Shown in pieces: positions 41,477-51,114 of a stretch of DNA of 64,000 nucleotides. The first letter of the stretch is position 1; each line of letters opens with the position of its first letter. The DNA is taken from contig NZ_JFGT01000004.1 in the NCBI RefSeq assembly GCF_000599885.1, forward strand, positions 186,001 through 250,000, given 5' to 3'. The notes under the pieces were generated by a model. It had not been told where the DNA came from. It searched no databases and saw nothing but the letters and a program-made list of their open reading frames with translations. The translations under genes and the position numbers were made by a program. Origin of the DNA: Pantoea sp. IMH. Its GTDB lineage: Bacteria > Pseudomonadota > Gammaproteobacteria > Enterobacterales > Enterobacteriaceae.

Positions 41477-42853
41477 TCAGATCACCCGTGAGAACTGCTG
41501 CATACGCGCTTTCTGGCGCATATAGACGTCAAAGCACATACAGATATTGCGGATCAGTAAACGCCCTTTAGGCGTAACCTGAAGCCCTTTATCGTGACGC
41601 ACCACCAGCCCATCCTCAATAAAAGGCGTCAGCAGCGCCAGGTCCTCCGAAAAATAGTCGGTAAAGGTACGGCCTTGCAGCTCAAAATCCTCAAAATTGA
41701 GCGAAAAATGACAAATCAGCGTTTTAATCACGTCCCGCCGCAGGCAGTCATCCTCTGAAAGAACCACGCCCCGCCACAGCGCCGTTTGCCGTTCACTGAC
41801 GCTGGCATAGTACGCTTTCAGCTCTTTTTGATTCTGGGCATAACTGTCGCCAAGCATACTGATGGCGGAAACACCCATACCCAGCAGATCGCTGTCGCCC
41901 TGAGTAGTGTAACCCTGGAAGTTACGGTGCAGTTTCCCTTCCCGCTGCGCGACCGCCAGTTCATCATCGGGCCGGGCGAAGTGATCCATACCGATAAACT
42001 GGTAGCCTTCCGCCGTCAGCATGGCGATGGCATGCTGGAGTATGTCGAGCTTCTGCTGGGCATCTGGCAAATCGGCCTCTTTGATTTTACGCTGAGCGGC
42101 AAACAGTGCTGGCATATGGGCGTAATTAAAGACGCTCAGCCTGTCCGGGTTTAGCTTGGCGACCTTTTTCAGCGTAAAAGCGAAGCTTTCTGGCGTCTGC
42201 ATCGGCAGACCATAAATCAGATCAAGATTTGTTGAGGTAAAGCCCAGACTGCGCGCGCGCTCGATCAACGCCACAATCATCGCTTCATCCTGTACGCGGT
42301 TAACCTTCTCCTGCACAACTTTGTTGAAGTCCTGTACGCCCATGCTCAGCCGGTTGAATCCGGCGGCACGAAGGTGATCGAGCACATTAAGCTCAATCTC
42401 ACGGGGATCAACTTCTATTGAAAGCTCAGCCCGTGCATCAAATCGAAACTGTGACTTGAGCAGTTCAATAAGGCGGGTAATTTGCGGCTTGCTGAGATAG
42501 GTCGGTGTTCCGCCGCCCCAGTGCATCTGCGTGACGGTGCGATCGGCAAAGAGTGGCGCACGGGCGATGATTTCTTTCTCTAACGCATCCAGATAAGCAT
42601 CCGCCTTATGCTGCTGGCGGGTAACCACTTTATTACAGCCGCAGAAATAACAGAGGCGATGACAGAAAGGGATATGAATATAAAGCGACAGCGGGCGATC
42701 GGGATAACGCTGCGCCGCCTGGATAAAAGCGTTTTCATCATAATCCTGATGAAACTCCAGCGCGGTCGGGTAGGAAGTGTAGCGTGGCCCAGAAATGTTG
42801 TACTTCTGGATCAGGCCCTGATCCCATTCAATCATCTGTGTCACGATAGTCAC
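41477..42853 (-). CDS. hemN: Oxygen-independent coproporphyrinogen III oxidase HemN
   Basis: The 458-residue radical SAM enzyme converts coproporphyrinogen III to protoporphyrinogen IX without oxygen, serving haem synthesis in anaerobic growth. The iron-sulfur motif C-x3-C-x2-C is in CHRLCYFCGCNK (near residues 63-74), preceded by the N-terminal YTSYPTALEF. GGGTPTYL (near 112) and the SAM-binding GFNRLSMGVQDFN (near 170) follow. Length matches E. coli HemN. It converges on glnG. Its start region is overlapped by a possible small upstream ORF. Confidence 0.96.
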   Translation of the reverse strand: MTIVTQMIEWDQGLIQKYNISGPRYTSYPTALEFHQDYDENAFIQAAQRYPDRPLSLYIHIPFCHRLCYFCGCNKVVTRQQHKADAYLDALEKEIIARAPLFADRTVTQMHWGGGTPTYLSKPQITRLIELLKSQFRFDARAELSIEVDPREIELNVLDHLRAAGFNRLSMGVQDFNKVVQEKVNRVQDEAMIVALIERARSLGFTSTNLDLIYGLPMQTPESFAFTLKKVAKLNPDRLSVFNYAHMPALFAAQRKIKEADLPDAQQKLDILQHAIAMLTAEGYQFIGMDHFARPDDELAVAQREGKLHRNFQGYTTQGDSDLLGMGVSAISMLGDSYAQNQKELKAYYASVSERQTALWRGVVLSEDDCLRRDVIKTLICHFSLNFEDFELQGRTFTDYFSEDLALLTPFIEDGLVVRHDKGLQVTPKGRLLIRNICMCFDVYMRQKARMQQFSRVI

Positions 42854-43037
42854 TCCTTCGCAGGTGTCTGCGTCTGGTAGCCGACCGTCGGATGAAGGGA
42901 GAGTGCTGATTCAGAGGCGGTCGGAAGGTGATTCTGCGCAACCGGGTTTTCAGCCGCGACAGGCGGCAAAGTTTAACAAATAACCCGCCCAGCATGCAGA
43001 GCAGAATCAGCGCTAAAATTGATCCAGGCCAATTCAT
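42828..43037 (-). CDS. Possible small membrane protein upstream of hemN
   Basis: A 69-residue frame begins MNWPGSILALILLCMLGGLFVKL: a plausible single transmembrane segment followed by a very basic tail (RLSRLKTRLRRITFRP and further Arg). The 3' end overlaps the hemN start by 26 bp. There is no clear ribosome-binding site at the expected distance. I recognise no family, and the arginine-rich tail could be out-of-frame noise. It may be a leader peptide, a small inner-membrane protein, or not a gene. Confidence 0.3.
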   Translation of the reverse strand: MNWPGSILALILLCMLGGLFVKLCRLSRLKTRLRRITFRPPLNQHSPFIRRSATRRRHLRRSDYRDTDD

Positions 43038-43108
43038 CAGTGGAGAAACCTTTTTACAGGACAGCGCCAGATTGCGCTGCCTCAGTATATGCCCTCAGAC
43101 CGAGGAGG

Positions 43109-43636
43109 TTACTGGCCGCCTTTCAGCAGGCGATACATATCTTCTTCGGCTTCTTCATCTTCTGCGCCATCGTCAAGCGCTATACCCAGCTCTTCCATCA
43201 GCACATCAATACGATCCAGCGTCTCATCAAGCCAGGCCTGCTCTTCGGCAGAGAGGGTTTCGCCATTTTCAAGCCGGTCAAGCAGCGTGTCCAGACGCTC
43301 GTCGTTTTCCAGCGCCGTCAGCTCTTCCTGCGGCGAGAGGCGCGGTTTTTTTGCTACAGGCTGGCTGGCTTTCACCGGTTTGGACGGTTTGCTGCTGGTG
43401 CCGTCAGCCACCAGCGGAACGGGCTTTTTGCTGCCGATGCGTGGATCTTTACTGTCACCCGCGCCACTGCCTTTCTGTTTCTGTACAACGGGATTAGCCC
43501 GGCTGCCGGAAGCGTTGCCGCGATGCTTTTTATCACGTTTGCGATCGCGTGCTTCGGCGTTAACGTCATCGCGCGTTTTGCGTTTGGTTTTCGCGGCTGG
43601 TTTTTTGTCCAGCGATGCGCGTGCAGGTTGCTTCAT
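43109..43636 (-). CDS. yihI: Der GTPase-activating protein YihI
   Basis: The 175-residue protein activates GTP hydrolysis by the ribosome-assembly GTPase Der. The N-terminal half is basic and disordered ([20 protein letters not shown], then Lys/Pro/Ser-rich). The C-terminal half is acidic and helical ([27 protein letters not shown] and [10 protein letters not shown]), which fits the known architecture. It is six residues longer than E. coli YihI. It lies downstream of the csrC terminator and is transcribed in the same direction. Confidence 0.93.
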   Translation of the reverse strand: MKQPARASLDKKPAAKTKRKTRDDVNAEARDRKRDKKHRGNASGSRANPVVQKQKGSGAGDSKDPRIGSKKPVPLVADGTSSKPSKPVKASQPVAKKPRLSPQEELTALENDERLDTLLDRLENGETLSAEEQAWLDETLDRIDVLMEELGIALDDGAEDEEAEEDMYRLLKGGQ

Positions 43637-43703
43637 AGTTTCTGCTCTCAGGGATTTATCATTCAGTATAGAATTGCGGCGAAATCTAGCAGAAAGCAGA
43701 CAA

Positions 43704-43935
43704 AGAAAAAAGGCGGCAGGTCACCCTGTCGCCTTTTTTCATACCTTCCGCAGAAGGATTGACTCGTACCGAATCCTTTTTAGCACACAACCTCCCTGTT
43801 TTCCTTTGCCTTTTCGTCCTGCCTGGACGCTCTCCTTCCTTTTCGTGCTCTTTTCCACAGCACACTCCTTCCCTGCTCCACACTACCCTGATCTCCCTGA
43901 GCACTTCATCCTGAAGTAACCCCTCCCGGGTTATG
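43704..43935 (-). ncRNA. csrC: CsrC regulatory RNA (CsrA-sequestering)
   Basis: Between yihI and engB, exactly where E. coli has csrC, the minus strand carries about 14 GGA motifs in some 230 nt. Several sit in hairpin loops, such as CTTCAGGATGAAG, CGTCCAGGCAGGACG and an initial AACCCGGGAGGGGTT. The transcript ends in a strong terminator: GGCGACAGG-GTGA-CCTGCCGCC followed by six T. The terminator and the bases after it are nearly the same as in E. coli csrC. The RNA should bind many CsrA dimers and relieve CsrA repression of its targets. The 5' end is estimated. A frame of 93 codons over this region is spurious. Confidence 0.9.
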
Positions 43936-44191
43936 ACAGATACTGTAGACCATGGACACAGACTCACAAGGTGAAACAGGAAAGATTTTTACTTATTTTA
44001 TCAGGGCCACCATTAACGCAAGTTTTCATGGGCGCTTTGTTGTACGGATATCGTAAAAAAAGAACGGAAAAACGCCAAAATGGTGGGCTGGTCTGTTACA
44101 AAATACAGCCGGGCAAACGGACGACTGAGCGCTTTTATTCTATACAGGGTATACTCTGCGCAATTGCCCTTTTTTATCTGGAGTTTTTATT

Positions 44192-44827
44192 TTGTCTGGC
44201 TGGAATTATCACGTTACTCACTTTGTCACCAGCGCACCTGACATCCGCCATCTCCCTGCCGACACCGGTATTGAGGTGGCATTTGCCGGTCGTTCAAATG
44301 CGGGCAAATCCAGCGCGCTTAATACGCTGACCAACCAGAAAGCGCTGGCGAGAACCAGTAAAACCCCAGGCCGTACGCAGTTGATCAACCTGTTCCAGGT
44401 GGCCGAAGGTTACCGGCTGGTGGATCTCCCCGGCTATGGCTATGCGGAAGTCCCGGAAGAGATGAAGCTTAAATGGCAGCGCGCGCTGGCGGAGTATCTG
44501 CAGATGCGTGAGTGTCTGAAAGGGCTGGTTATTTTGATGGATATTCGCCACCCGTTGAAGGACCTCGATCAGCAGATGATCCTGTGGGCCACCCAAAGCG
44601 GCATTGAAGTGCTGGTATTGCTGACGAAAGCCGACAAGCTGGCCTCCGGGGCACGTAAAGCACAGCTGAATAAGGTGCGGGAAGCTGCCAAAGAATTCGT
44701 CGGTGATGTTCAGGTAGAGATGTTCTCTTCACTGAAAAAGATTGGCGTCGATAAGCTAAGCCAGAAACTCGATAAGTGGTTCAGTGAAATCCCGCCAGCC
44801 ACCGACGAGCACATCCCCGCAGAATAG
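44192..44827 (+). CDS. engB: Ribosome biogenesis GTPase EngB (YihA/YsxC)
   Basis: The 211-residue essential GTPase acts in assembly of the large ribosomal subunit. The G1 motif is [13 protein letters not shown] (near residue 31), G2 [12 protein letters not shown]3 [11 protein letters not shown] and G4 LLTKADKL (near 147). The start is TTG 44192, placed after CTGGAG. The N-terminus ([29 protein letters not shown]) matches E. coli, where a TTG start is also used. It is followed by the convergent Spot 42 gene. Confidence 0.96.
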   Translation: MSGWNYHVTHFVTSAPDIRHLPADTGIEVAFAGRSNAGKSSALNTLTNQKALARTSKTPGRTQLINLFQVAEGYRLVDLPGYGYAEVPEEMKLKWQRALAEYLQMRECLKGLVILMDIRHPLKDLDQQMILWATQSGIEVLVLLTKADKLASGARKAQLNKVREAAKEFVGDVQVEMFSSLKKIGVDKLSQKLDKWFSEIPPATDEHIPAE

Positions 44828-44852
44828 GGCTTTGGGGCAGAATAGCGCCCAA

Positions 44853-44957
44853 TAAAAAACGCCCCAGTCATAACGACTGGGGCGGCTAAATTCAGCCAAA
44901 TCCGATTACGTGAAGTAAAAGGTCTGAAAGATAGAACATCTTACCTCTGTACCCTAC
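44853..44957 (-). ncRNA. spf: Spot 42 RNA
   Basis: The minus strand begins GTAGGGTACAGAGGTAAGAT and continues nearly base for base like E. coli Spot 42. It includes the unstructured regions that pair with targets, and ends with the terminator hairpin GCCCCAGTC-GTTAT-GACTGGGGC followed by six T. It is about 105 nt, slightly shorter than E. coli Spot 42 (109) owing to a small loss before the terminator stem. Spot 42 is an Hfq-dependent RNA repressing secondary sugar metabolism when CRP-cAMP is low. The position between engB and polA is conserved. Confidence 0.95.
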
Positions 44958-44977
44958 GCCTGAAACTCTACATCATT

Positions 44978-44993
44978 TTTTGAGCGCTCAAAA
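44978..44993. promoter_or_regulatory. Perfect 16-bp palindrome at the spf -35 region
   Basis: TTTTGAGCGCTCAAAA is a perfect palindrome lying 21-36 bp upstream of the predicted Spot 42 start, covering the likely -35 element. TAGAGT just downstream is a candidate -10. It looks like an operator, but I cannot name the regulator. Confidence 0.55.
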
Positions 44994-45170
44994 GGTTTTT
45001 CTGTAGTTAATTTTCAGAAAACACCCGGCGTTATCTAACTCGTGTCACATAAAATGACCCTTCCTGTAGCAAAATTACATAAAAAGTGCTTTGAGGATAA
45101 AAGCTTAAATAATCCGCCCTGAAATGCCCTGTGGCCGTGCATATGGCGGAAAAAGCAGAACGTATTTAAA

Positions 45171-45208
45171 TAATAAAAAAGGCTGAAACCACAGGGTTTC
45201 AGCCTTTT
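45171..45208 (-). terminator. Rho-independent terminator of polA
   Basis: GGCTGAAACC (45181-45190) pairs perfectly with GGTTTCAGCC (45195-45204) across ACAG. On the minus strand it is followed by six T and more T/A. Confidence 0.9.
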
Positions 45209-45228
45209 CCTGCTAACAAGATCAAAAA

Positions 45229-48015
45229 TTAATGGGCCTGATCCCAGTTATCTCCCACGCCAACATCCACCCGCAACGGAACATCCAGCGTCATGCTGTT
45301 TTCCATCAGCTGGCGGATTTTCGCTGACGCCGCTTCAACCTCCGAAGCCTTCACTTCAAATACCAGTTCATCGTGAACCTGCATGATCATTTTTACGACC
45401 GGAGAAGATTGCGGCGTCAGCCACGCATCCACGGCGATCATCGCTTTTTTAATGATATCCGCAGCGGTTCCCTGCATCGGCGCGTTAATCGCCGCACGTT
45501 CAGCAGCCTTGCGACGCATTGCATTGCTGGCTTTGATATCAGGCAGGTAAAGCCGGCGGCCATCAAGCGTTGAAACATAGCCTTTTTCGGCGGCAAGCTG
45601 GCGCGTGCGCTCCATATACTCAAGGACGCCCGGATAGCGTTCAAAATAAAGATCCATATATTTTTTCGCTTCGCCGGCACCGATATTGAGCTGCCGGGAG
45701 AGACCAAATGCGCTCATGCCATAAATCAGACCGAAGTTAATTGCTTTCGCGCTGCGCCGCTGCTCGCCGGTCACCTTATCCAGCGCCATACCGAAAACTT
45801 CAGCGGCCGTTGCGCGGTGGATATCCTGGCCTTCAGCAAAGGCATTCAACAGTCCCTTATCCTGCGAAAGGTGTGCCATGATGCGCAGCTCGATTTGCGA
45901 GTAGTCCGCAGCGACAATTTTGCACTCATCAGAGGCGATAAATGCCTGGCGGATACGACGCCCTTCGTCATTGCGCACCGGGATATTTTGCAGGTTTGGA
46001 TCGGTGGAAGAGAGTCGTCCGGTGGCCGTCACCGCCTGATGATAAGACGTATGCACTCTGCCGGTAACCGGATTAATCATCAGCGGGAGCTTATCGGTAT
46101 AGGTCGACTTCAGCTTGGAAAGCCCCCGGTGCTCCAGAATAACTTTGGGCAAAGGATAGTCGAGTGCAAGTTCAGCCAGCACTTCCTCCGACGTGGAGGG
46201 TGCGCCGCCTGGCGTTTTTTTGGTCGGTTTAATCCCCTGCTTTTCAAATAAAATTGTCTGTAGCTGCTTTGTCGAAGAGAGATTAAATGGCTCGCCCGCC
46301 AGTTCATGTGCCTTCTGCTCCAGTCCGGCGAGACGCGCCGTCAGCTCCTTAGAGTGCGTGGCCAGTATGCCCTGGTCGATCAGCACGCCGTTACGTTCAA
46401 TGCGTGAAATAACGGACACCAGGGGCATTTCGATATTTTCAAAAACCTGCTTTGGTCCCTGCGCCTTTTCCAGCTCAGGCCACATTTTAAGATGCAGCTG
46501 TAAGGTGACGTCCGCATCCTCAGCGGCATAATGGGCCGCCTGCTCCATGCCGATCTGGTTAAACGTAAGCTGCTTTTTGCCCTTACCGGCGATCTCTTCA
46601 AAAGAGACCGTTTTGTGATTCAGCCAGCGTGAAGCGAGGGAATCCATATCGTGGCGTCCGGAAACGCTGTTCAGCGCGTAGGATTCCAGCATGGTGTCAA
46701 ACTTAATGCCCTGCAGTTCAATGTCGTAGTTCTTCAGCACGCCGCGATCGTATTTAAGGTTCTGGCCGACCTTAAGCAGGCTGGCATCTTCAAGCAACGG
46801 TTTAAGGCGCTCCAGTACGCTACTGCGATCCAGCTGGGCAGGTGCATCCAGATAGTCGTGAGCAACCGGTAGATAGGCTGCCTCACCTGGCGCCACGGCA
46901 AAAGAGAGGCCGACAATGTTTGCGCTGAGCGTATCAAGCGAATCCGTTTCCAGGTCAAACGCGAACAGAGGACTGTTTTTCAGTTTAGTCAGCCACTCAT
47001 CGAAGGTTTGTTCATCAAGGATGGTGACATAACCGTCAGCGGACAAGATGCTGGTTGCTTCAACCTTTTCCTCAATCTCTTCAACCAGCGCTTTCTGCGC
47101 TGCCGGATTGCTTTTTTTACCCTGTAGCCATTTACCTTGCTCCAGATCCTCGATCCAGCGCTTAAATTCATAATGGCGGAACAGGCTAAGCAGTGTCTCC
47201 ACATCCGGTTCACTGACCGTCAGTTGTTCACAGGTCAGCGCCAGCTCAACGTCAGTCTTGATGGTGGCCAGCTGATAGGAGAGGAAGGCCACCTCTTTAT
47301 TTTGCTCAAGCTTGGCGGACATGGTTTTAGCGCCGCGAAACGTTAAGCCAGCCACCTTATCCAGATTATCGTAGATATCTTTGATGCCGCCTAACCCTTG
47401 CAGCAGCGCCTGAGCGGTTTTTTCACCCACGCCCGGCACGCCGGGAATGTTGTCTGAGGAGTCACCCATCAGCGCCAGAAAATCAATCATCAGCGAAGGC
47501 GGGATACCATACTTTTCCACGACTTCTTCAGGACCAAGGATGGCATTGTTCATCGTATTGATTAGCGTGATATCTGATGTGACCAGCTGAGCCATATCTT
47601 TATCACCCGTGCTGATCAATACCGGTTTGCCGATTTTGCCAGCTTCCAGGGCCAGCGTGCCTATTACATCATCGGCCTCCACGCCCGATACGGCGAGCAG
47701 CGGCAGCCCCATCGCTTTTACCATACTGTGCAGCGGGTCAATCTGAGCACGAAGATCGTCCGGCATGGGAGGGCGATGGGATTTGTAATGTTCGAACAGC
47801 TCATCGCGGAACGTTTTTCCCCTGGCGTCGAAAACGACGGCGACATGGCTCGGTTTATATTGCAGCAGCAGGCTGCGCAGCATATTCAGCACGCCATACA
47901 TCGCGCCGGTCGGTTCGCCTTTACTGTTAGTCAGCGGAGGAAAGGCGTGATAAGCGCGGTACAGGTAAGATGAGCCATCTACCAAAATAAGCGGGTTTTC
48001 TGCGATTTTAGCCAT
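45229..48015 (-). CDS. polA: DNA polymerase I (PolA)
   Basis: The 928-residue enzyme fills gaps and removes RNA primers. The N-terminal 5'-3' exonuclease runs to about residue 290 ([41 protein letters not shown]). The proofreading exonuclease is intact, with metal ligands in [11 protein letters not shown] near 355 and NLKYDRGVL. The polymerase domain has [14 protein letters not shown] near 705, the O-helix [14 protein letters not shown] near 754 and [10 protein letters not shown] near 880. Length equals E. coli Pol I. Upstream lies a 405 bp AT-rich region with three DnaA-box-like sites. Confidence 0.98.
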   Translation of the reverse strand: MAKIAENPLILVDGSSYLYRAYHAFPPLTNSKGEPTGAMYGVLNMLRSLLLQYKPSHVAVVFDARGKTFRDELFEHYKSHRPPMPDDLRAQIDPLHSMVKAMGLPLLAVSGVEADDVIGTLALEAGKIGKPVLISTGDKDMAQLVTSDITLINTMNNAILGPEEVVEKYGIPPSLMIDFLALMGDSSDNIPGVPGVGEKTAQALLQGLGGIKDIYDNLDKVAGLTFRGAKTMSAKLEQNKEVAFLSYQLATIKTDVELALTCEQLTVSEPDVETLLSLFRHYEFKRWIEDLEQGKWLQGKKSNPAAQKALVEEIEEKVEATSILSADGYVTILDEQTFDEWLTKLKNSPLFAFDLETDSLDTLSANIVGLSFAVAPGEAAYLPVAHDYLDAPAQLDRSSVLERLKPLLEDASLLKVGQNLKYDRGVLKNYDIELQGIKFDTMLESYALNSVSGRHDMDSLASRWLNHKTVSFEEIAGKGKKQLTFNQIGMEQAAHYAAEDADVTLQLHLKMWPELEKAQGPKQVFENIEMPLVSVISRIERNGVLIDQGILATHSKELTARLAGLEQKAHELAGEPFNLSSTKQLQTILFEKQGIKPTKKTPGGAPSTSEEVLAELALDYPLPKVILEHRGLSKLKSTYTDKLPLMINPVTGRVHTSYHQAVTATGRLSSTDPNLQNIPVRNDEGRRIRQAFIASDECKIVAADYSQIELRIMAHLSQDKGLLNAFAEGQDIHRATAAEVFGMALDKVTGEQRRSAKAINFGLIYGMSAFGLSRQLNIGAGEAKKYMDLYFERYPGVLEYMERTRQLAAEKGYVSTLDGRRLYLPDIKASNAMRRKAAERAAINAPMQGTAADIIKKAMIAVDAWLTPQSSPVVKMIMQVHDELVFEVKASEVEAASAKIRQLMENSMTLDVPLRVDVGVGDNWDQAH

Positions 48016-48145
48016 AGTTCCATCACGTTCGTCGTTGATATTATCGATAAGGTAAGGATGCCACAGCTCAGTATAAAAGATGAAATAAGTCTGGGAATTA
48101 CCGTGTTTAAGGGGGAAAAATGCGGCGTGGCACGGAACAATAAGC

Positions 48146-48293
48146 TGTGGATAAGTTTGTGCGTAAATTTCTGGCTTTATCTTAAAAAACAGAATATAAA
48201 CTTGTGGATCATATAAAAACTCAATTAATACATTAGCTTATTAAATTTTACCGGTGCAGGCTTTACATTTTGCAAAGTATCAAATTTGTGGAT
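48146..48293 (-). promoter_or_regulatory. Three DnaA-box-like repeats in the polA upstream region
   Basis: The 405 bp gap between dsbA and polA holds TGTGGATAA (48146-48154, a perfect DnaA box on the minus strand) and two partial copies, TGTGGATCA (48203) and TGTGGATAT (48287), all in the same orientation in AT-rich DNA. DnaA has been reported to influence polA expression in E. coli. Apart from these and the dsbA terminator I see nothing else definite in the gap. Confidence 0.55.
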
Positions 48294-48382
48294 ATTAATT
48301 CTTAGTGCTTGTAACAGCACAGGATCCTTTACAGTGAATAGCGATCAACGCTTAACGTGGTCGTTCAGGTGCCTGAAACAAC

Positions 48383-48405
48383 AACGCCGGCAAATAGCCG
48401 GCGTT
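48383..48405 (-). terminator. Hairpin terminator of dsbA
   Basis: AACGCCGGC (48383-48391) pairs with GCCGGCGTT (48397-48405) across AAATA, 15 bp below the dsbA stop. The following sequence on the minus strand (GTTGTTTC) is only moderately T-rich. Confidence 0.7.
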
Positions 48406-48420
48406 ATCAGCAATAATAAT

Positions 48421-49050
48421 TTATTTCTGAGTCAGAAGGAATTTCACCAGGTTCGCATACTGCTGCACGTAGGCGTCCTGTGAGCTGGTGTCCAGACCGC
48501 CATTGTTGACCATATATTTGCCGTTAACAAACATGGCTGGCACACCGCGAAGATTGACGTCCGCCGCCGCTTTTTCCTGCTGCGCGACCAGTGACTTCAC
48601 CACAAAACTGTTCCACGCCCCATCATATTCTTCAGGAGTAATACCGGCTGCCTTAACGAAGGTTTCCTTCAGGCTGGCAGGATCGGTGATGGTCTGGGTT
48701 TTCTGAATACCTTCAAAAATGGGTCCGGTAACCTTATCTTCAACACCCAGCGCCATGGCAACCGCCCAGGCCTGCGTGACGGTTTTACCCATTTCGCCAC
48801 CGAGGAACTCAACGTGATACTTAGTCATTTTCGTATTATCAGGCAGGCCTTTTTTCACGGCATCGCTGATGTGCCATACGCGTTCAAATTCGTAGCAGTG
48901 AGGGCAATAAAAGGAGAAAAACTCCAGTACCTGAGGCTGGCCCGTTGCGGCTTTCTGCATGGCAACGTACTGCTGCCCCTCGGTGAATTGGGCAGCTGAC
49001 GCACTGAATGCCAGCACCATGCCGACCAACGCAAACCAAATCTTTTTCAT
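48421..49050 (-). CDS. dsbA: Periplasmic thiol:disulfide oxidoreductase DsbA
   Basis: The 209-residue protein introduces disulfide bonds into secreted proteins and is reoxidised by DsbB. A signal peptide ([19 protein letters not shown]) precedes the mature [10 protein letters not shown]. The active site CPHC sits in [13 protein letters not shown] near residue 49, and the cis-proline loop is in [11 protein letters not shown] near 169. It lies 46 bp downstream of srkA in the same direction; in E. coli the pair is partly co-transcribed under Cpx control. Confidence 0.97.
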   Translation of the reverse strand: MKKIWFALVGMVLAFSASAAQFTEGQQYVAMQKAATGQPQVLEFFSFYCPHCYEFERVWHISDAVKKGLPDNTKMTKYHVEFLGGEMGKTVTQAWAVAMALGVEDKVTGPIFEGIQKTQTITDPASLKETFVKAAGITPEEYDGAWNSFVVKSLVAQQEKAAADVNLRGVPAMFVNGKYMVNNGGLDTSSQDAYVQQYANLVKFLLTQK

Positions 49051-49096
49051 TTAAAACGCTCTCCTAACAGCAAAAAAAGCCAACCAGAATACACGG

Positions 49097-50089
49097 TCAG
49101 CCCTGGAATGCGGACAACAGCTGCAGAGGAGGTTCCTGCAACAGCTTCGCCTGCTCGTTGAAAATAGCTATCTGCCTGCGCCAGAAATCTTCATCCGTCA
49201 TCCACGGAAAAGAGGCAGGAAACGCAGGATCTTCCCAGCGGCGAACCACCCATGCGAGATAATAAACCATCCTCATGGCGCGTAAAGGTTCAATCAGTGT
49301 CAATTCATGTGTGTCGAAATCACTGAATTCACCGTAGGCCTCCAGCAGGATGTCCCACTGAATGCGCTGCTCCTGAAGATCGCCATTAACCAGCATCCAC
49401 AAATCCTGCACGGCGGGACCATTTCGCGCGTCATCCAGATCAACAAACATAGGCCCATCGCGCCACAGGATATTACCAGGATGGCAATCGCCATGCAGGC
49501 GAAGCGGCTGCCACTGAGTATGCCAACATTTTTGTAAAGTTGTGCCGATCAGGCGAACGCTGGTCAATAAATTCTCTTTCAGGCGGGTAGGGATCAGCGC
49601 GCTCGCTTCAAGTATACGCAGCGGTTCCGTAATGTATTCTTCAAGGCCAAAGGTGGGTCTTACGGTAAAGGTTTTTTTACGGCCTGTCTGATGTATACGC
49701 CCCAGAAAACGGCCAACCCATTCCAGATGATCGTAATTGTCCGTTTCGTACTGACGTCCTCCCATACTGGGAAAAACGGTATACCAGTAACCATTGCACT
49801 GGTGAAGCGTCCGCCCCTGTAAGTTCAGCGGCGCAGCGACCGGCACTTCATCAGCCCAAAGCTCTGCCGTAAACTGATGTTCTTCCTCTATCTGCTGCTG
49901 CGTCCAGCGCTGGGGACGATAGAATTTCACGACGTACCGCTTCTTGTCTTCATCTGAAAACTGGTAAACGCGGTTCTCATAGCTGTTGAGGGCCGTTAAA
50001 CCAGACTCGACGCGGATGCCGGTTTCCCATAGCGCGTCGAGAATGGTATCTGGATTTAAGTTTTGAAAGGTAAAAGCGGGTTCTTTCAT
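49097..50089 (-). CDS. srkA: Stress response kinase A (SrkA/RdoA/YihE)
   Basis: The 330-residue protein has an aminoglycoside-phosphotransferase-like protein-kinase fold. The catalytic loop is LHGDCHPGNILWRDG near residues 198-212, and the metal-binding VDLDDARNGP follows near 216. In E. coli it phosphorylates Ser/Thr substrates and limits cell death under envelope stress. The N-terminal phosphate-binding region (YENRVYQFSDEDKKRYVVKFYRP) holds the conserved Lys. It is upstream of dsbA in the same unit. Confidence 0.94.
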   Translation of the reverse strand: MKEPAFTFQNLNPDTILDALWETGIRVESGLTALNSYENRVYQFSDEDKKRYVVKFYRPQRWTQQQIEEEHQFTAELWADEVPVAAPLNLQGRTLHQCNGYWYTVFPSMGGRQYETDNYDHLEWVGRFLGRIHQTGRKKTFTVRPTFGLEEYITEPLRILEASALIPTRLKENLLTSVRLIGTTLQKCWHTQWQPLRLHGDCHPGNILWRDGPMFVDLDDARNGPAVQDLWMLVNGDLQEQRIQWDILLEAYGEFSDFDTHELTLIEPLRAMRMVYYLAWVVRRWEDPAFPASFPWMTDEDFWRRQIAIFNEQAKLLQEPPLQLLSAFQG

Positions 50090-50172
50090 CCGGCCTACTC
50101 GTAGATAATGACAATTGAAACAGTAATAAAGAATATCATCATTACCGGGTCTGACGGATGTAAGGTGTTAAT

Positions 50173-50442
50173 TTAATCTTTAATCACACCGCGGGCACGA
50201 AGCAACGCAGTCTTGAAATCATCCTCATAGTCTTTCCTGAGGCCAGGGATTTCTTCATGCTTATCTGTTCCACGCATCTTAAGATGGTAGATCAGCACGT
50301 CGTCAGTTAATTCGTCCAGAGGCTGTTTGAAACCGGCTTCATCAGCGAGCTTTTGCAAAAATTGCATTAAATTAAGATCGGGTTCCTGTTGCCAGGCTGG
50401 CTGCAGTAACGCGATGAGTTCATTCAGACGATGACATTTCAT
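50173..50442 (-). CDS. yihD: YihD family protein
   Basis: The 89-residue acidic/helical protein begins [18 protein letters not shown] and ends [14 protein letters not shown], closely matching E. coli YihD, a DUF1040 protein without an assigned role. I chose ATG 50442, 7 bases after AGGGA, over the adjacent ATG 50445. The gene is divergent from mobA with a 75 bp gap. Confidence 0.93.
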   Translation of the reverse strand: MKCHRLNELIALLQPAWQQEPDLNLMQFLQKLADEAGFKQPLDELTDDVLIYHLKMRGTDKHEEIPGLRKDYEDDFKTALLRARGVIKD

Positions 50443-50517
50443 CATTTAATCCCTGTTTGGGTCAGTTTCTGTAACGGTAGCAGGGTTAATCCCACAAGAA
50501 AAGAGGGTGTACGTATT

Positions 50518-51102
50518 ATGTCCGGGATGTCTGTTGTTCCTGAAATGGCCATATCAGGTGTGATACTGGCTGGTGGAAAAGGCAGCCGCATGGGTGGAGA
50601 GGATAAGGGGCTGATTGTATGGCAGGGTAAGCCGCTTTATCAGCATGTCCTTGCGCGTCTGCAACCTCAGGTAGATGAGATCTGTATTAGCGCTAACCGT
50701 AATCTTGAGGTCTATCAGCAAAGCGGACACAGAGTAATAACGGATTCGCTGGGTGGCTTTCCCGGCCCGCTGGCGGGAATGCTTAGCGCACTACGACAGG
50801 CCCAGCATCAATGGGTTGTTTTTGCTCCCTGCGATACACCTGCGCTACCAGCCAGTCTGGTTACGCAACTTTGGCATGGCAAAGACATTGCGCCAGTTGT
50901 CTGGGCACGCTGTGCGGAGCGCGATCATCCAACTCTCGCCCTGATTAATGTCAGTCTGGCTGACGAACTGGCCGCTTTTCTGGCGGCAGGAGAACGTAAA
51001 GTCATGCTTTTTCTTAAGCAGGCCGGCGGACATGCTGTCACTTTCAATGATCAGCCTGATGCTTTCATCAATATCAACTCACCGAAAGATCTTACGCGAT
51101 AA
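50518..51102 (+). CDS. mobA: Molybdenum cofactor guanylyltransferase MobA
   Basis: The 194-residue enzyme attaches GMP to molybdopterin, forming the bis-MGD cofactor used by anaerobic reductases and formate dehydrogenase. The N-terminal nucleotide-binding motif GVILAGGKGSRMGGEDKGL lies near residues 14-32, FAPCDTPALP near 105 and ERDHPTLAL near 140. ATG 50518 gives the same length as E. coli MobA. Its ribosome-binding site (GAGG) is 11 bases away, so internal Met at 50527 or 50545 are possible starts. It lies 12 bp before mobB. Confidence 0.93.
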   Translation: MSGMSVVPEMAISGVILAGGKGSRMGGEDKGLIVWQGKPLYQHVLARLQPQVDEICISANRNLEVYQQSGHRVITDSLGGFPGPLAGMLSALRQAQHQWVVFAPCDTPALPASLVTQLWHGKDIAPVVWARCAERDHPTLALINVSLADELAAFLAAGERKVMLFLKQAGGHAVTFNDQPDAFININSPKDLTR

Positions 51103-51114
51103 GGTTAACATTCC

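Noticed and set aside
43686-43967. 93-codon minus-strand frame between yihI and engB
   Set aside because: It coincides with the CsrC RNA. Its composition reflects repeated GGA motifs and the terminator, not a protein.
43971-44330. 119-codon plus-strand frame upstream of and overlapping engB
   Set aside because: It runs into engB in another frame; the engB G1 motif region explains its openness, and it has no family resemblance.
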